From CAWCTB01 sp963798275 (lineage in GTDB: Bacteria > Acidobacteriota > Terriglobia > Terriglobales > Acidobacteriaceae), in NCBI GenBank assembly GCA_963798275.1, contig CAWCTB010000009.1, positions 62,001 through 126,000 of the forward strand: DNA of 64,000 nt, read 5' to 3'. The notes beneath the pieces were generated by a model that was not told the origin of the DNA, did not search any database, and worked only from the letters and a program-made list of their open reading frames with translations. The position numbers were made by a program, and so were the translations under genes. Positions 19,336 through 29,022 of the stretch are shown in pieces; within the stretch, counting starts at the first letter, position 1, and the number at the start of each line of letters is the position of its first letter.

Positions 19336-19461
19336 GGGATTTGGGCGCCCGCCTCTGACCGCTGCCGCCGCCCGCAGCTTCTACAACAACCCCAACCGCG
19401 GGGCTCGATGTCCTCACCATCGCAGCCCATCCCCGGGCGGCCTGTGCTCTTGAGCGATTCC

Positions 19462-20022
19462 TTAAGAATCGTAGCCGGGGCCGCCGGGCGAACCGCACTC
19501 TTTCCACAGCTTTTCCCAATTCCAGATCCCGTATGCCACCTGGTTCGGCAAGGGGAATCCGAGCTGATGCGCGAGCATACACACCTGCCCGCGATGGTGG
19601 GCTTCGTGAGAAAGCATGTAGCACAGCATTTCCGGGCCAACCGGCCAAGGCCGAGCCCAGCCGTCCCGGCGAAACTTCTCGACGCGGCGCCCACCACCGC
19701 TGAGCGCTTCAGCGAGCATCTCCGCGCAGCGAGCGGCGCTCTCGGCCAATCCCGCACGGGCCTGCTGCGGCGTGCAGTGCGCGCGGTTGAGCTGTGGTGG
19801 AACCTTCAGGTGTGGAGCGGTAAGCCTGACCCACTTGCAGCGGACATTGTGCATGTGGGTGAAGATCGCCGCAATGGTGCGGACCTTGCCGGGCGGTTGG
19901 GCTCTCCAGGCGGCAGGGTCAAGATGTTCGATAAGAACCTGGTTGATGCGATCATTGGCGGCAAAGATCTGGACTGCGGCTCGGCCGAGTTGAGTGTGAA
20001 CCTTGGGTTGACGCGTGGTCAC
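19462..20022 (-). CDS. DinB-family protein
   Basis: 186 residues with the four-helix DinB/YfiT fold pattern: the first metal-ligand region 'IAAIFTHMHNVRCKWV' and the C-terminal 'MLSHEAHHRGQVCMLAHQLG', where the His residues of 'HEAHHRGQ' complete the divalent-metal triad. Proteins of this superfamily act as thiol-dependent transferases or hydrolases; with bshC in the same window, a bacillithiol-linked role is possible but is only inference. Ends 40 bases before the start of the FAD-oxidase promoter region on the other strand. Confidence 0.8.
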   Translation of the reverse strand: MTTRQPKVHTQLGRAAVQIFAANDRINQVLIEHLDPAAWRAQPPGKVRTIAAIFTHMHNVRCKWVRLTAPHLKVPPQLNRAHCTPQQARAGLAESAARCAEMLAEALSGGGRRVEKFRRDGWARPWPVGPEMLCYMLSHEAHHRGQVCMLAHQLGFPLPNQVAYGIWNWEKLWKECGSPGGPGYDS

Positions 20023-20168
20023 GGCTCCCTACTCCTTGACCTATGATACTTCCGGGCCGTCGGCCAACAGGAAGTCGTCCGGCGCCTGCTCTCGATTTTT
20101 CCTGCGGGTGCGAGATCTTTGTGTCCAAGGTCTTGTGGCGCGACATGCTAATCGTTGCTCTACTACTG

Positions 20169-20198
20169 TTGCTACTTCTGGTCTGACATTGCTACAAT
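20169..20198 (+). promoter_or_regulatory. candidate promoter for the FAD oxidase
   Basis: TTGCTA (20169-20174), an 18-base spacer and TACAAT (20193-20198), 70 bases upstream of ATG 20268. Confidence 0.4.
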
Positions 20199-20267
20199 GC
20201 GCAACGCAGTTCGGGGCGGTCCCGGGCTGGTTTGAACGGGGATCAAACGTTACATTTGGGGGATCCT

Positions 20268-21644
20268 ATGCCTGCAGAATCCATAGATCAGTTGAAGAGT
20301 TCGTTCCGCGGAGAGCTTATCCAGCCCGCGGACGCCGCGTATGAGTCTGCGCGCAAAGTCTACAACGGGATGATCGATAAGCGCCCGCGTCTGATTGCAC
20401 GTTGCGTGGATGTCGCCGACGTGATGGCGGCGGTGAATTATGGCAGGGAGAATGACCTGTTGACCGCGATTCGCGGTGGTGGCCACAATGGCGCCGGCCT
20501 CGGAACCTGTGACGACGGTCTGGTGATCGACCTTTCGCGAATGAAGGGCATCCGCGTGGACCCCGCGAGCCAAAAAGTGCGCGTCGAGGCAGGTTGCGTT
20601 TGGGGTGACGTGGATCACGCCACGCACGCCTTTGGCATGGCCACCCCTTGCGGCTTCATCTCCACCACCGGCGTGGCCGGACTCACCCTCGGAGGAGGCA
20701 TCGGTTATCTGACCCGCCGCTACGGGCTGACGATCGACAATCTGCTCTCCGTGGACATGGTTCTGGCCGATGGGCGCTTCGTGACGGCGAGCAGCGATGA
20801 GAATTCCGACCTGTTTTGGGCGGTGCGCGGCGGCGGCGGAAACTTCGGAGTGATCACTTCCTTCGAATTTCGCATGCATCCCGTCAGCGTGGTGAATTTC
20901 GGGCCCACGTTTTGGCCGCTCGAGCAGGCTGCGGACGTCCTGCGCGCCTATCGACGGTTCATCGTGGACGCACCCGAAGAGGTGAGTGGTTTCTTTGCGT
21001 TCCTCGTGGTTCCTCCGGCCCCCATGTTTCCTGAGCACCTTCACCTCAAGAAAGTGTGCGGAATCGTATGGTGTTGTACTGGGTCCACAGAACAGACCGA
21101 GGCCGCGCTTAAGCCCATGCGAACCCTGGGCCAGCCTCTCTTCGATCACGTCGGTCCCGCTCCATTTCCAGTGGTGCAGAGCATTTTCGATGGCCTCTTC
21201 GTTCCCGGTCTGCAATGGTATTGGCGGGCCGACAACTTCACCGAGTTGAGCGACGAGGCCATTGCCCGGCACGTCGAACATGGGTCGAAGATACCGACCA
21301 TGCTCTCCACCATGCACCTCTATCCCGTCAATGGCGCAGCCCAGCGCGTGAGCAACACCGATACCGCGTATAGTTTCCGCGAGGCGCTGTTCGCCGAGGT
21401 CATCGTGGGAGTAGATCCCGACCCGGCCAACAAGGAGAGGATCACGGCCTGGTGCAAGGACTATTGGGAGGCCCTGCATCCCTATTCGGCGGGTGGTGCG
21501 TATGTGAACTTCATGATGGACGAGGGCCAGGAGCGCGTGCAATCCACGTATCGCGACAACTATCAACGTTTGGTCGGCGTCAAGAAAAAGTACGACCCAA
21601 ACAACTTCTTCCGGGTCAATCAGAATATTCGACCGACCGAGTAA
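20268..21644 (+). CDS. covalent-FAD (berberine-bridge-like) oxidoreductase
   Basis: 458 residues. The PCMH-type FAD domain shows 'AIRGGGHNGAGLGTCDDGLVIDL'; the His of 'GGGH' (residue 73) is the 8-alpha-histidyl flavin site. 'VAGLTLGGGIGYLTRRYGLTIDNL' and 'WAVRGGGGNFGVITSFEF' follow. The Cys used for a second covalent link in bicovalent enzymes is not at the equivalent spot ('GFISTTGVAG'), so attachment is probably single. The C-terminal BBE motif 'KKKYDPNNFFRVNQNI' is intact. These enzymes oxidise sugars, alcohols or secondary metabolites with O2. The start ATG 20268 has GGGGGA 3-4 bases upstream. Two methyltransferase genes follow. Confidence 0.87.
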   Translation: MPAESIDQLKSSFRGELIQPADAAYESARKVYNGMIDKRPRLIARCVDVADVMAAVNYGRENDLLTAIRGGGHNGAGLGTCDDGLVIDLSRMKGIRVDPASQKVRVEAGCVWGDVDHATHAFGMATPCGFISTTGVAGLTLGGGIGYLTRRYGLTIDNLLSVDMVLADGRFVTASSDENSDLFWAVRGGGGNFGVITSFEFRMHPVSVVNFGPTFWPLEQAADVLRAYRRFIVDAPEEVSGFFAFLVVPPAPMFPEHLHLKKVCGIVWCCTGSTEQTEAALKPMRTLGQPLFDHVGPAPFPVVQSIFDGLFVPGLQWYWRADNFTELSDEAIARHVEHGSKIPTMLSTMHLYPVNGAAQRVSNTDTAYSFREALFAEVIVGVDPDPANKERITAWCKDYWEALHPYSAGGAYVNFMMDEGQERVQSTYRDNYQRLVGVKKKYDPNNFFRVNQNIRPTE

Positions 21645-21851
21645 CCCTCAGCCGGCAAACAGGCGGTCACTCCTGCAAGCGTGCTCCAGGTTCCGGCAAC
21701 CCACAACACGGCGCACTGGAGGTTGATGGATTCGGACTCTTGCCGAAGCGACAACGACGCAACCGTGGGCTGTGTGACTGGAATCACCGCAGAGCCGGCC
21801 CGGTGTCTCCGAGAATAGAAGGTTAAGATCAACCTTCGCTCGGAGACCGCA

Positions 21852-23205
21852 ATGGAACCGTTTCGTTTTCATCTCTTCGTATGCACCCAGCAAAAGCCGG
21901 AGGGCGTGCCCTCCTGCCCAGCCAGCGGGTCGTTCGCTGTGCTCGGCGCGCTCGATCGCGAGATCCAGGCGCGCGGCCTCGACAACGATGTGCAACTCAC
22001 AACCTGCGGCTGTATGGGACTGTGCGATGAAGGTCCGGTGATGGTGGTCTATCCGGAGGGGGTGTGGTACCGGCGGGTGAAGGCGTCGGACGTATCAGAA
22101 ATCGTCGGCAATCATCTGCGCGACGGCAAGCCGGTCGAGCGCCTGGCATGGAACGACGCGGCCGCGATGAAGGCCATGGCAGCCGAGCATCGGGAGAAGT
22201 TTCGTAGCGCGATGGCTGCCCGCGATGCAGCAGGGACACTGCCCGATCAACTCGATCAGACGATCCGCGGTTTCATGCCAAGCCGCTGCATTCTAACGGC
22301 GCTGGAACTGGACATCTTTACCGCCGTCGGGGAAGGAGCCACTGCGGAACAGATCGGTACGAGAATCAACGCGAATGCTCGCGCGGCAGGTATGCTGCTT
22401 AACGCGCTGGTCGCCCTCGGATTGCTCTCGAAGAGCGGCGACGAATACAAGAACACGCCCGAGTCGGCGCGCTTCTTTGTGCAGGGCTCCAAAGACAACC
22501 AGCGCAATGGCCTGCTGCACACCGCCAACATCTGGCATCGCTGGAGCACGCTGACCGAGGCGGTGCGCAGTGGAAGCCGCGTCGCCATCGATCGCGACCA
22601 TACACCGGAGTGGACGCGCAACTTTATTGCCGGCATGCAACGCAACGCCAAAGAGCGGGCCCGGCTGGTGGTGAAGGCGCTGGGTACAGCCGGAGTGCGC
22701 CGCGTCCTCGATCTCGGCGGCGGCTCAGGGCGCGTATTCCATCGCGTTCGCAAAAGCTTCCCCCGAGGTACACTGCGAGATTCTCGACCTTCCAGAGGTC
22801 GTGCCGCTCACTGCCGACTATGTTGGCCAAGCGGGCGTTACAGCGCAAGTCAGCCTGCGCGCGGGAAACATGCTGCACGACGACTTCGGCTCCGGTTACG
22901 ACCTCATCCTGCTCAATGCGATCTGCCACATGTTTACCGCGGAGCAGAACCGAAACCTCATCCGCCGGGCCCACCGGGCACTGGCGCCGAAAGGCCGCCT
23001 GGCGGTGCAGGACTTCATCCTCAATCCTGACAAAAGCGGGCCGCAACAGGCGGCACTGTTCTCGCTGAACATGCTGGTCTCCACCGAGGGCGGCGCCAGC
23101 TATAGCGAACCCGAATACAGCCGCTGGATGAAAGCGGCCGGTTTCACCGAGGTGCATCGGATGAACCTGCCCGGACCGAGCGACCTGATGGTGGGAGTGG
23201 CGTGA
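21852..23205 (+). CDS. [2Fe-2S] ferredoxin-SAM methyltransferase fusion, one frameshift
   Basis: Residues 1-90 are a thioredoxin-like [2Fe-2S] ferredoxin: C11, C22, C54 and C58 have the C-x10-C-x31-C-x3-C spacing. A linker leads to a methyltransferase with an O-methyltransferase-type dimerisation/winged domain ('RCILTALELDIFTAVGEGATAEQIG') and the SAM motif 'VRRVLDLGGGSG'. The frame changes from 0 to 1 at about 22730; the continuation 'FAKASPEVHCEILDLPEVV...' runs to TGA 23205 and ends 'RMNLPGPSDLMVGVA'. One indel restores a protein of about 450 residues. A ferredoxin on a methyltransferase is unusual; electron supply or iron-sulfur sensing are both possible. Confidence 0.8.
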
Positions 23206-23233
23206 GCGGAGACGAACACGCCGGGACTACCAG

Positions 23234-24259
23234 TCAGGTCCGCGCCATGACGATGGTGTGCGGGCTCATGGGGACGGGATGAGCGGTGACGGCGGTAAAG
23301 CCGGCCTGGGTGTGCATCTCCGACAGCTCGCGAAAGGTGTAGGCATCGCCGGCGGCGGTTGAGGTAAGCATGGTCAGGCTGAAGGCGGCGGGGAGCGGCG
23401 GCGAGACGCGATCCTCATTGGGCACGAACTCGAGGGTCGCCACACATCCGTCCGGCTGGAGCGAGGCGCGCACTTTCCGCAGCAGGCCGACACAGGTGTC
23501 CACGTCGAAGTGGTGCAGGAAGTTGGTGAGCAGCACGGCGTCGTAGGGCCCGCCGAAGTCGACTTCAAACGCGCTGCCCGGCAGCATGTCGTAGCGGTCA
23601 TGTACGCCAGCCTGGCGGGCGTTTTCGAGGGCCACCCGCAACACCGGCGCCCAGTCCAGCCCGGTGACGTGCGCCTGCGGATTCTGTTTCGCGATTTCGA
23701 TACCGAACAATCCATGACCGGCGGCGATGTCGAGCACCCGCATCGGGCCGGTACGGCCCTCCAGCACGATAGCCCCCAAGGGAGGCGCCATTGGCGCCAT
23801 CATGGGGCCCATGCTTTGGGCGAACTCGACCCAGATGGGATTCTCGGGTTCGACCGAGCCTTCGCCGGGCAGCACCGTCCTGCCGTTGCGCACGATGTCG
23901 GCGAGGTGTTCATAGGGCTCGCGCATGGCGGGAAGCGAGAGGAAGCGGGTAATCGAGGCCAGGCAGGCCGGCGAACTGGGGTCGAGGAATGCCGCGCTGG
24001 CCGGCGTGTGCCGGTAGTGGCCGTCGACCTTCTGGAGGAGGCCGGCGACGACAAGGTAGTCGCACAGAATGCGAATGCCACGCTGGGAAGCCGAGGCGTG
24101 ACGAGCGATAGAGGCCACGTCGCCCGGCCCCTGGCCGACGGCGCGGAACACGTCCAACTCGATAGCTGCCTTGAGGGCGAAGGTGCGCTGGTAGGCTTGC
24201 AGATTCTCGAAGACGATGGCGGGCGTCAAGGGGGCGCCGGCCGGATGGTCAGATGGCAT
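23234..24259 (-). CDS. SAM-dependent O-methyltransferase
   Basis: The start is placed at ATG 24259, with GGAGTGG about 10 bases upstream. 341 residues: an N-terminal dimerisation/winged-helix domain ('FALKAAIELDVFRAVGQGPGDVASIA', 'RGIRILCDYLVVAGLLQK') and a Rossmann domain with SAM motif I 'MRVLDIAAGHGLFG', acidic residue in 'HVTGLDWAPVL', and 'DAVLLTNFLHHFD'. This is the plant-type O-methyltransferase architecture also used in bacterial secondary metabolism. It converges on the fusion methyltransferase to its left (stop-to-stop gap 28 bases) and the two share domain order, suggesting an old duplication. Confidence 0.85.
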   Translation of the reverse strand: MPSDHPAGAPLTPAIVFENLQAYQRTFALKAAIELDVFRAVGQGPGDVASIARHASASQRGIRILCDYLVVAGLLQKVDGHYRHTPASAAFLDPSSPACLASITRFLSLPAMREPYEHLADIVRNGRTVLPGEGSVEPENPIWVEFAQSMGPMMAPMAPPLGAIVLEGRTGPMRVLDIAAGHGLFGIEIAKQNPQAHVTGLDWAPVLRVALENARQAGVHDRYDMLPGSAFEVDFGGPYDAVLLTNFLHHFDVDTCVGLLRKVRASLQPDGCVATLEFVPNEDRVSPPLPAAFSLTMLTSTAAGDAYTFRELSEMHTQAGFTAVTAHPVPMSPHTIVMART

Positions 24260-24463
24260 AACGAAACCACTCCTACCCAGAGGATTGAATTCAGCTTCCC
24301 GGGGCCGGCTGAGTATACACCGGTCGGGCCGTCGGGGTGGTTCGGGCAGCAGTGCCTGAATCCGGAGCGACAGGGAACGGGCCAGACCGCGGCAGTTGCG
24401 GCGCGAAATAGGGATTACGGAAAGCCTGTAACGAAATCTCATGGCTGGGGCATCGTAAAGGTG

Positions 24464-25256
24464 ATGACTGCAATGTCGGCAGGTCTTGCGCTCGCTCTCT
24501 TTGGCTTTCTGCATTTTGGATTGGTGTATCCCGGCGGGCAAGATGCCGCGTCCACCGCACAAAGCAGCACTGCCGACCATTCCCCGGTGATCGTGGAATT
24601 GTTTACGTCAGAAGGCTGCTCCAGTTGTCCTCCGGCGGACGCTTTGCTCAGGAAGCTCAGCCAGCAGGGAAACGTCGATGGCGTGCCGGTCATTACGCTG
24701 GGCGAGCATGTCGATTACTGGAACAGTCTTGGCTGGCGGGACCGTTTTTCCTCCGCGCAATTCACCGAGCGCCAGGAGGATTACGTGCGAAGATTTCATC
24801 TTGCCACCGCCTACACGCCGCAGATGGTGATTAACGGACGCGCGCAGACGGTGGGCAACAATGAGAACGCGGTGTACCGGGGAATTCTGCAGTCGGCTCA
24901 CTCGGGTGAGACGGCGGAGCTAAAGCTGATTTGGGATGCGCCAGCGAAACTGCGGATTGAGGCGCAGGACCGGTCCGGGAAAGAAGGCGCATGTGTGGCT
25001 GGCGATCCGGGAAGACGGGCTTACGACCTCGGTCAAGGGCGGCGAGAATCGCGGACGAACCCTGCAGCATGCCAGCGTGGTCCGACGGCTGATGGACCTG
25101 GGGGCAATCAAAGACCAGCGGTTTGTGAAGGTCGCCGAGATCAAGCTTGAAGGAGACTGGAATCTGGCGCATCTCAGTGCGGTCGCATTTGTGCAGGCGC
25201 AGGATGAAGGAGCAATTCTGGGTGCGGCGGAAATTCCGTTCCCGGCAAACCGGTAG
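24464..25256 (+). CDS. DUF1223 secreted thioredoxin-like protein, one frameshift
   Basis: GTG 24461 or ATG 24464 opens a signal/anchor segment ('SAGLALALFGFLHFGLVYPGG'). The core 'VIVELFTSEGCSSCPPADALL' carries the family CxxC; 'ITLGEHVDYWNSLGWRDRFSS' and 'YTPQMVINGRAQTVG' are further DUF1223 blocks. The frame moves from 2 to 0 at about 24970-24985; the continuation ('KKAHVWLAIREDGLTTSVKGGENRGRTL...') runs to TAG 25256. One indel gives about 260 residues, the normal size. DUF1223 proteins are thiol-disulfide-fold proteins of unknown substrate. Confidence 0.8.
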
Positions 25257-25328
25257 CCAGCATTGAAAATGGGAAGCAGGAAAAGGTCAGGCCCTGGCGT
25301 GGCGGGCTGGGATTGTATTCGTGGCAGC

Positions 25329-27020
25329 CTAAAACGTGAACGCGACGCCGCCGCGCACGCTGCGCGCCGACTGGACGAGATAGACGGTCTTGCCGTCCGG
25401 GCCGAAGATGGGGACGTAGCCTTGCGCGAGCAGGTTGCGCAGGTCGATCAGAGCTTCCATCCGACCCGGCATGAAGTGCACGTGAGGAATCTGCTGCCGG
25501 ATGAAAAGATTGAGGAACGGATCGGTCTGTCCGGCCGAGGCGTTGAACAGGTCCACCGGGGTTAGGGCCTGTCCACTGGTCCAGCGGTAGGATGCGATCC
25601 AATCGGTCTTGCTGCGGCGAATATTGCCGTTGAGCTTCAGGGCCGCCGAATGACGCCACACGTGCTGCAGAGAACCGGGAACCCGGGTCCAATCGATTCC
25701 GGGCTCGGGCAAATCCAGTGATCCGCCGTAAGCGTAATCGAGCGTTCCCACCATTTCGTCGGTGATCTTGCGCTGATAGACGAAGCGCACGCCCTGGGCT
25801 TCCAGTGCGCCGCCGCTGAAGTTGAAGGTGCCGGAATAGACATCCGGCAGGAAATAGCCGGTGTCGCTGTAGATATCGCCTACACCCAGCAGAGCAGGGT
25901 CCTTGATGCGATCGTTGAAATAGGCGAGCTGGAGTTTGTTGTCGCCGATGCGCTGCGAGATCGAAACCTCGTGGTGATGGGCATTTTCCAGCAGGGCGTC
26001 GCCGTTGCTCAGTGACATGCGCGGGCCGCTCTCGGTCAGGTCGGCGGGAGCGGAATCGAATCCCTTACTGGCCCGGGTGTTGGGTTCGTTGGTGGCGTAG
26101 CCATATTCGATGACGGTGTCGGGAGTGAGGTGGAGATCGACCGAACCGTAAGGACGCAGGGAATTGGCCCGCCCCATAAACTGGATGGTCTGCATCTCGC
26201 CGCCCATGCGGAAGTCGAGCAGATCGCCGATGGAGAAGCCATTGGAATAGGAGAGCGCCAGCGCCTGCAGGGCGCCGTGGGGCACCACGGTTTCGGCTGA
26301 AGCGAAACGGCGAACGGTGAAAGCAATTTCCTGCGAGGGTGCGCCATCGGTACCGGCATGACGGTAGGAAGCCTGCACGACGCCATCGGGAATACCCGAG
26401 CCGTAGCCGAGGTTGGCGTTGAGGGCAACCGTGGAAGTGCTGAAGATCGACTGTTCGAGATTGAAGGAAGTCCCAAGATCGGCGGCGCTGCCATAGCCGT
26501 CGTTGGTACCGCCGGCAACGAAAGCCAGGCCGCCGCGCAAGGACCTATCCTGCTGGGCTGTCTCGACGACAACCGGGGTGCCGTCGTCGAAGCGCAAAAT
26601 GGGGCGGTTGGCGGTGGAACGCAGAGTCCACTTCCAACTATCGTCTTCGTCATCGTCCTGTTTGCGCTGCGGCAGCATCTTGATGGCTTCAAACAGGGTG
26701 TTCAGGGTGACGTTGACGACCTTTGAAGCGCCGGCGGCAAGAGCAACATCTTCGCGCAGGGTGGGCAGGAACGAGGGCGCGCTGACCCGCAGATCGTACG
26801 ATCCGGGCAGGAGGCCATTGAGGCTGAAGTAACCGCTGGCATCGGTGTAGGCGAGTTGGTGCTGACCGGTGGCGTTGCCAAACACTTCGACGGCGGCGCC
26901 CATCTGTGCCACCCCCGAGGTGTCTTTGACATGGCCGGAAATCGAGCCCGGGGTAACCGCGGCCCCTGCCGAAAGGCAGAGTGCGATCACCAATAAAACG
27001 CCACTACCGATTCGGGTCAT
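25329..27020 (-). CDS. outer-membrane beta-barrel with carboxypeptidase-like regulatory domain
   Basis: ATG 27020 has GGGGGGTG upstream and starts a signal peptide ('GVLLVIALCLSAGAAV'). Residues about 24-110 are a CarboxypepD_reg/SpaA-like beta sandwich ('GSISGHVKDTSGVAQMGAAVEV...SGYFSLNGLLPGSYDLRVSAPSF'). The remaining roughly 450 residues alternate polar and aromatic residues like outer-membrane strands and the protein ends in Phe, the usual last residue of a barrel. No TonB plug domain is clear. It belongs to the acidobacterial TonB-receptor-like class; the cargo is unknown. Confidence 0.72.
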   Translation of the reverse strand: MTRIGSGVLLVIALCLSAGAAVTPGSISGHVKDTSGVAQMGAAVEVFGNATGQHQLAYTDASGYFSLNGLLPGSYDLRVSAPSFLPTLREDVALAAGASKVVNVTLNTLFEAIKMLPQRKQDDDEDDSWKWTLRSTANRPILRFDDGTPVVVETAQQDRSLRGGLAFVAGGTNDGYGSAADLGTSFNLEQSIFSTSTVALNANLGYGSGIPDGVVQASYRHAGTDGAPSQEIAFTVRRFASAETVVPHGALQALALSYSNGFSIGDLLDFRMGGEMQTIQFMGRANSLRPYGSVDLHLTPDTVIEYGYATNEPNTRASKGFDSAPADLTESGPRMSLSNGDALLENAHHHEVSISQRIGDNKLQLAYFNDRIKDPALLGVGDIYSDTGYFLPDVYSGTFNFSGGALEAQGVRFVYQRKITDEMVGTLDYAYGGSLDLPEPGIDWTRVPGSLQHVWRHSAALKLNGNIRRSKTDWIASYRWTSGQALTPVDLFNASAGQTDPFLNLFIRQQIPHVHFMPGRMEALIDLRNLLAQGYVPIFGPDGKTVYLVQSARSVRGGVAFTF

Positions 27021-27099
27021 CGCATCACCCCCCACAGAGAGGTATCCGTGATCAAAATTCAGCCAGCACAACGGGCGCGCCCGCTGGCCCCGTTCAAAG

Positions 27100-28936
27100 C
27101 TATTCGACAGCGAAAGCGTACCGAGGGCGCTATCTGCTGCTTTGAAATGTTGTCGTCCACCGTCACGGTCAACCGGTACTGACCGGGCTGGAAGCTGTTC
27201 AAAGGCAGGCTCTTGGCCAGGGTTACCTGGTCGCCTACGTTGCCCATGGTGTCGGTTGACTCCGCCGCATGCAACACCGGTTGATTATTCGCCAAGTTTA
27301 CGATTTCATACTCGATTTTGGCAGAAGATTTCTTGGTTTTTTCGTCGGGCTGCAAATTGTAGACCTGCATCCACAGGTTCATTCTCTGATCGTGCTTGAA
27401 GCTGACCGGCTGGCCGTTCGCGGCTTCCAGGTGCGGATAAGTGAACTTGGTCTGTCCAATCACAAAGTTGCCGGAGCCCACATTCTTAGTGGGCACCTGT
27501 TCCAGCTTGTCGGCGAGGATGAGCGAGGACGACGCCAGCTTGTCTTCCGTGAACTCCGGAACCACGACACCGTGGGTCCAGGTGCCGACGCGGTCCCCGT
27601 TGACGTCCTTCACCACCACGTCAAAGCGATAGCGTCCGGGCCGCAGCGGCAGGGCCTTCCAGTAAAGTGACGAGTGCTCCTGGGTCTGAGGTAGGAGTTC
27701 GGCCGGAACGTCCACCTGCACGGTGTCTTCGAAGGTCTGCGAAATGCGCCCGGTCAGGGTGGTAACGCGGCCAAAAATGTTGACCGTGCCACGCTGAACG
27801 CCGTCCTTGTTTACGAACGTGATGTCCTTGTTCTTCACCTGCAGGGTTACCGGCACGAGCACCGTGTCGTCCGTGACCTTAACGAAATCAGTGCGAACAT
27901 CGAAAGGCATCAGGTTGACGTTGATCTTGTGACTGACAACTTCTTCCAGGTCCTTGAACTTGACCTTGGGAGCCTGGGTGAGCTTGGCATACAACTCAAT
28001 CTTGTCGAACTCCTTACTGTTGTCCTGGCCGGTCAATCCGTTCTGGGCGGCGCTGCCAATGCCGGCAATGCGGTCCGCCTTGTTGGCCAGACCCATCTCT
28101 TCACACTGGGTGAGACCGGCGCCCGGCACATGCAGCAAGGCGTCTTTTTCGTTAGGGTCGGTGGTCATGTGGTAATCGCCGCACATGCAGGTGTCGACGA
28201 ATTCGATCATGACCTGCTGTCCCTGGCTGCCCAAGCCTTCGATGTAGCGATAACGCCAAGTCTCGAACGGGAAGGTCGAAGTCTCACCGCCGCCCTCTTC
28301 AATGGGACGGTTGTAGGTGCCGCCCGACGGGTGCGCGTCGATCTCATCGGGAGGGCCAAAGACGATGTAGATGCGGCCGCGATCGGTGCGCCAGCCGGCT
28401 TTGCCGGCGGCGAAGTGCTCGTTGGCGTACGCGATGCGGCGGTAGTGCTCTTCTTTGAATTCGTTCTCGACTGTGTCCGGAGTGGGGTCACGGCGAAGCC
28501 AGAACTGCTCGATGAACTGATCGCGCTCCTCGTCGTTCGACAACTGCTTGAAGGCGGCCAATTCCTCGTCCGTGATGATCCAGCGGACGTCTTCGTTGAG
28601 CCACTTCTTGTAGGTGCCGCTCAACTCCTCCTTCATCTTCTTGGCGTTCTGTTTCTTCTGCTTCTCGGTCAGAGGACGCTTCAATGGATCCTGCTGAGGG
28701 CTGGCCTGCGCAGCAGGAGCGGTGGTCGTTTGCGTGGCGGCTGGAGCTGCCGTGGTTGGGGAAGCGGCAGGCGCCGTAGCATGCGTATCCGGGGGATCAC
28801 CGGATATGGCTGGTTTCCCGTCAGTGGATTGACCCGACGCAGGGATAACTGCTGGAGTTTGCGCCAAAGCAAATGAGGTAGCGAGGCAGACAAACAGCGC
28901 CAGACCGAACAACGAACGAAATCCAGAAAACTTCAT
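27100..28936 (-). CDS. GWxTD-domain secreted protein
   Basis: ATG 28936 opens a signal peptide ('FGLALFVCLATSFALAQ'), then a low-complexity Ala/Thr/Pro linker (about residues 28-80), then the GWxTD domain: 'DERDQFIEQFWLRRDPTPDT'-like start, 'AGWRTDRGRIYIVFGPPDEID' with the name-giving motif, and a long beta-rich C-terminal part. The annotated frame runs past the natural end; shifting one base near 27113 (TTT run) yields 'SVRFAVE' and TAG at 27100-27102, a typical ending. GWxTD proteins are widespread in Acidobacteria and Bacteroidetes; the role is unknown. Confidence 0.82.
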
Positions 28937-29022
28937 ACTGACCAACGGACTCCTGAGGCAACACTTCGAACCACTAAATTGTATGTTCTTGAACCGCTGA
29001 AAGCAAGGCAGTGGAGCCCCGG

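Noticed and set aside
20250..21566. A 438-codon - strand open frame
   Set aside because: Antisense of the covalent-FAD oxidase, whose motifs and start are clear.
23510..24460. A long N-terminal extension of the DUF1223 protein
   Set aside because: It runs antisense to the methyltransferase gene. The signal peptide at 24464 marks the true start.
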